Source: JBOHSA01 sp050732995 (GTDB lineage Bacteria; Gemmatimonadota; Gemmatimonadetes; Gemmatimonadales; GWC2-71-9). From it: a stretch of DNA of 7,408 nt. Position numbers and translations under genes: made by a program. The notes under the pieces are model-generated. The model did not search any database. It saw only the letters and a program-made list of their open reading frames with translations, and was not told where the DNA came from. The stretch is from contig JBOHSA010000158.1 in the NCBI GenBank assembly GCA_050732995.1, forward strand, positions 1-7,408, given 5' to 3'. Within the stretch, counting starts at the first letter, position 1. Every line of letters starts with the position of its first letter. Shown here piece after piece: positions 6,109 through 7,408 of the stretch.

Positions 6109-6126
6109 ACTGACTATTCAGTAAGT
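6105..6126. promoter_or_regulatory. Palindromic TetR-family operator in the divergent control region
   Basis: A perfect inverted repeat with 9-base arms, ACTTACTGA (6105-6113) and TCAGTAAGT (6118-6126), around CTAT. It is markedly AT-rich against its surroundings. The core resembles known TetR/AcrR-family operators (TGAC/TCAGT half-sites). It lies 16 bases before the tetR start and 53 bases before the kinase ATG, so it probably autoregulates tetR-tolC and may also touch the kinase promoter. The binding protein is inferred from position. Confidence 0.75.
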
Positions 6127-6132
6127 AACATC

Positions 6133-6136
6133 GGAG
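6133..6136 (+). promoter_or_regulatory. Ribosome binding site of the tetR gene
   Basis: GGAG six bases before GTG 6143, which fixes that GTG as the start. Confidence 0.55.
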
Positions 6137-6142
6137 CCGTTC

Positions 6143-6820
6143 GTGCCTCGTGCCATCAGATCCTCCGCCGCCGCCCGGCCTCGGCCCCGGTGGCAACGCC
6201 GCAAGGACGCGCGCCCCGAGGAGATCGTTGCCGCGGCGCTCGATGTATTCGTGGAGCGGGGCTACGCCGCGGCGCGGCTGGAAGAAGTCGCCCGGCGCGC
6301 CGGCGTGACCAAGGGAACGATCTACCTCTACTTCCCGGGGAAGGCGGCCTTGTTCAAGGCGGTCGTGCGCCAAAGTCTCGTGCTGAACATCGAGCGCGCC
6401 GAGGCGGCGCTGGCCGCGCACCCCGGCAGCGCGGCGGACGGCCTGCGCCAGCTGCTCCGCACCGTGTGGCGCACGGTGGGCGAGACCAGGCTCTCGGGGA
6501 TCCCCAAGCTCATCATCGCGGAGGCGGCGAATTTTCCCGAGCTCGCCCGGTTCTACTGGGCCGAGGTGGCGAGCCGGGGGCTCGGGCTCATCGGCTCGCT
6601 GATCGAGCGCGGCATCGCGCGCGGCGAGTTCCGGCGCGTCGATGCGCGCTTCGCCACGATGGCCGGCGTCGGGCCGCTGCTCTTCGCCATCATCTTCAAG
6701 CACTCGCTCTATCCCGTCTCGGGACTGGACCTCGACTTTCCCGCGTTCGTCGACGCGCATCTCGACAACTTCCTCCGGGGATTGGCCCGGAGCAGCGAGC
6801 AGGACGCGCCCCATGCTTGA
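6143..6820 (+). CDS. TetR/AcrR-family transcriptional repressor
   Basis: A 225-residue DNA-binding regulator, slightly long for the family because of a basic N-terminal tail (residues 1-22, RSSAAARPRPRWQRRK). The TetR_N helix-turn-helix spans about 26-72: EEIVAAALDVFVERGYAAA, then EEVARRAGVTKGTIYLYF with recognition helix near 55-64 and FPGKAALF closing the domain. The all-helical C-terminal half (about 80-215) is the ligand-binding and dimer domain; NFPELARFYWAEV and IERGIARGEFR are typical of efflux-linked members. It begins at a GTG with a GGAG site, directly behind a 22-base palindrome likely to be its own operator, and overlaps the TolC-family gene by 8 bases. It most likely represses this efflux operon until a toxic ligand is bound. 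Ligand unknown. Confidence 0.92.
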   Translation: MPRAIRSSAAARPRPRWQRRKDARPEEIVAAALDVFVERGYAAARLEEVARRAGVTKGTIYLYFPGKAALFKAVVRQSLVLNIERAEAALAAHPGSAADGLRQLLRTVWRTVGETRLSGIPKLIIAEAANFPELARFYWAEVASRGLGLIGSLIERGIARGEFRRVDARFATMAGVGPLLFAIIFKHSLYPVSGLDLDFPAFVDAHLDNFLRGLARSSEQDAPHA

Positions 6821-7408
6821 ATCGCTCCTCTGCCTGATCGTCCTCGCGGCCCGCGCGCAGGATTCGGTGCCGCTCCGCCTCTCCCTCGGCGACGCGGTGG
6901 CGCGGGCGGCGCAGGCGTCCCCCGCGGTGGAGCTGGCCGGGCGGCGGACCGACGAGGCGGCGGCCCGGGTGCGGCAGGCCCGGGCGGGGCTCTTGCCCAG
7001 CCTGACGGGCTCCGCCGGCTGGCTCAACCGGACGTTCAACCGCGCGTCGCTGGGCTTCGACTTCCCGACAGCCCCCGGCACGCCGGCGCCGCCCGACTTG
7101 ATCGGGCCGTTCGACAACGTCGATGCACGGCTGCGGCTGACGCAGGCGCTGGTGGACTACGCCGCGTGGGCCCGCGTGCGGTCGGCCCGCGCGCTGGTGT
7201 CGGGGACCGAGGCCGAGGGAGCGGTGGTTCGGGAGGCGGCGGCGGAGACGGCGGCGCTGGCGTATCTCGGGGCCGTCCGGGCGGAGGCGCTGGTGGCGGC
7301 GCGAGCGCTCGACTCCGCCCTCGCGGCCGAGCTGCTCGGGCTCGCGCGGGCGCAACACGAGGTCGGCGCGAGCCCGACGATCGACGTGACGCGGGCGCGC
7401 ACCCAGCT
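6813..7408 (+). CDS. TolC-family outer-membrane efflux protein (3' truncated by window)
   Basis: The first 198 codons of a gene running off the window. ATG 6813 overlaps the tetR stop by 8 bases and has AGGA at 6801-6804. Residues 1-15 form a short signal peptide (LLCLIVLAARA, cut near Q16). The mature sequence begins with the outer-membrane-factor pattern LRLSLGDAVARAAQASPAVE, then a long helix ending ARVRQARAGLLPSLTGSAGW, where helix turns to beta-strand. A variable loop, LRLTQALVDYAAWARVRSA and a second Ala-rich helical stretch (130-181) follow, ending at EVGASPTIDVTRARTQ, the usual site where the next helix starts. Family members form trimeric channels that connect to an RND or ABC pump through a periplasmic adaptor. 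With the repressor in front, adaptor and pump genes are expected just downstream, but that is not visible. Confidence 0.9.
   Translation, partial: MLESLLCLIVLAARAQDSVPLRLSLGDAVARAAQASPAVELAGRRTDEAAARVRQARAGLLPSLTGSAGWLNRTFNRASLGFDFPTAPGTPAPPDLIGPFDNVDARLRLTQALVDYAAWARVRSARALVSGTEAEGAVVREAAAETAALAYLGAVRAEALVAARALDSALAAELLGLARAQHEVGASPTIDVTRARTQ

Noticed and set aside
6107..7117. Minus-strand 336-codon frame over tetR and tolC
   Set aside because: Antisense to two genes with clear family motifs; composition is Arg/Ala-rich and featureless.
1..7408. tRNA, rRNA, CRISPR, IS elements, riboswitches
   Set aside because: No CCA-ended cloverleaf, repeat-spacer pattern, transposase or terminal repeats were recognised on either strand by eye.

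Overview
This is a GC-rich bacterial fragment whose dense, overlapping genes suggest an environmental Gram-negative genome. Two predicted outer-membrane proteins and secreted proteins with FlgD-type Ig-like modules fit a Gemmatimonadota-like or related soil/sediment lineage. That placement is inference: there is no rRNA or marker gene here. I count eight protein genes, two of them cut by the window edges. I found no RNA gene, insertion sequence or CRISPR array.

Layout. (1) 1-1861, plus strand: the 3' end of a large Cys-rich secreted protein with two FlgD/T9SS-like Ig modules, apparently broken by a one-base frameshift near 614-617. Four bases later comes a signal-peptide-bearing predicted outer-membrane beta-barrel. 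By eye this block is less GC-rich than the rest. (2) 1862-1996: a non-coding gap with a strong hairpin at 1942-1967, possibly ending the first transcript. (3) 1997-3925, plus strand: a tight three-gene run of a four-cluster [4Fe-4S] ferredoxin (MauM/NapG/NapF type), a cupin of the type II phosphomannose-isomerase type, and a sugar-1-phosphate nucleotidyltransferase with a left-handed beta-helix tail. The last two overlap by ATGA and look like one sugar-nucleotide module. (4) 3922-6051, minus strand: a membrane hybrid histidine kinase (six membrane segments, PAS, HisKA, HATPase, REC), whose stop codon interlocks with that of the nucleotidyltransferase in a shared CTAG. (5) 6052-6142: a divergent control region holding a clear AT-rich palindromic operator. 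(6) 6143-7408, plus strand: a TetR-family repressor overlapping by 8 bp the start of a TolC-family outer-membrane efflux protein that runs off the window. This is probably the front of a tripartite efflux operon repressed by its own TetR protein.

Nothing here is a demonstrably new system. The best leads are the poly-G tracts inside the kinase ATPase domain, the shared operator between kinase and efflux operon, the frameshifted surface protein with its barrel neighbour, and the ferredoxin without an adjacent redox partner.
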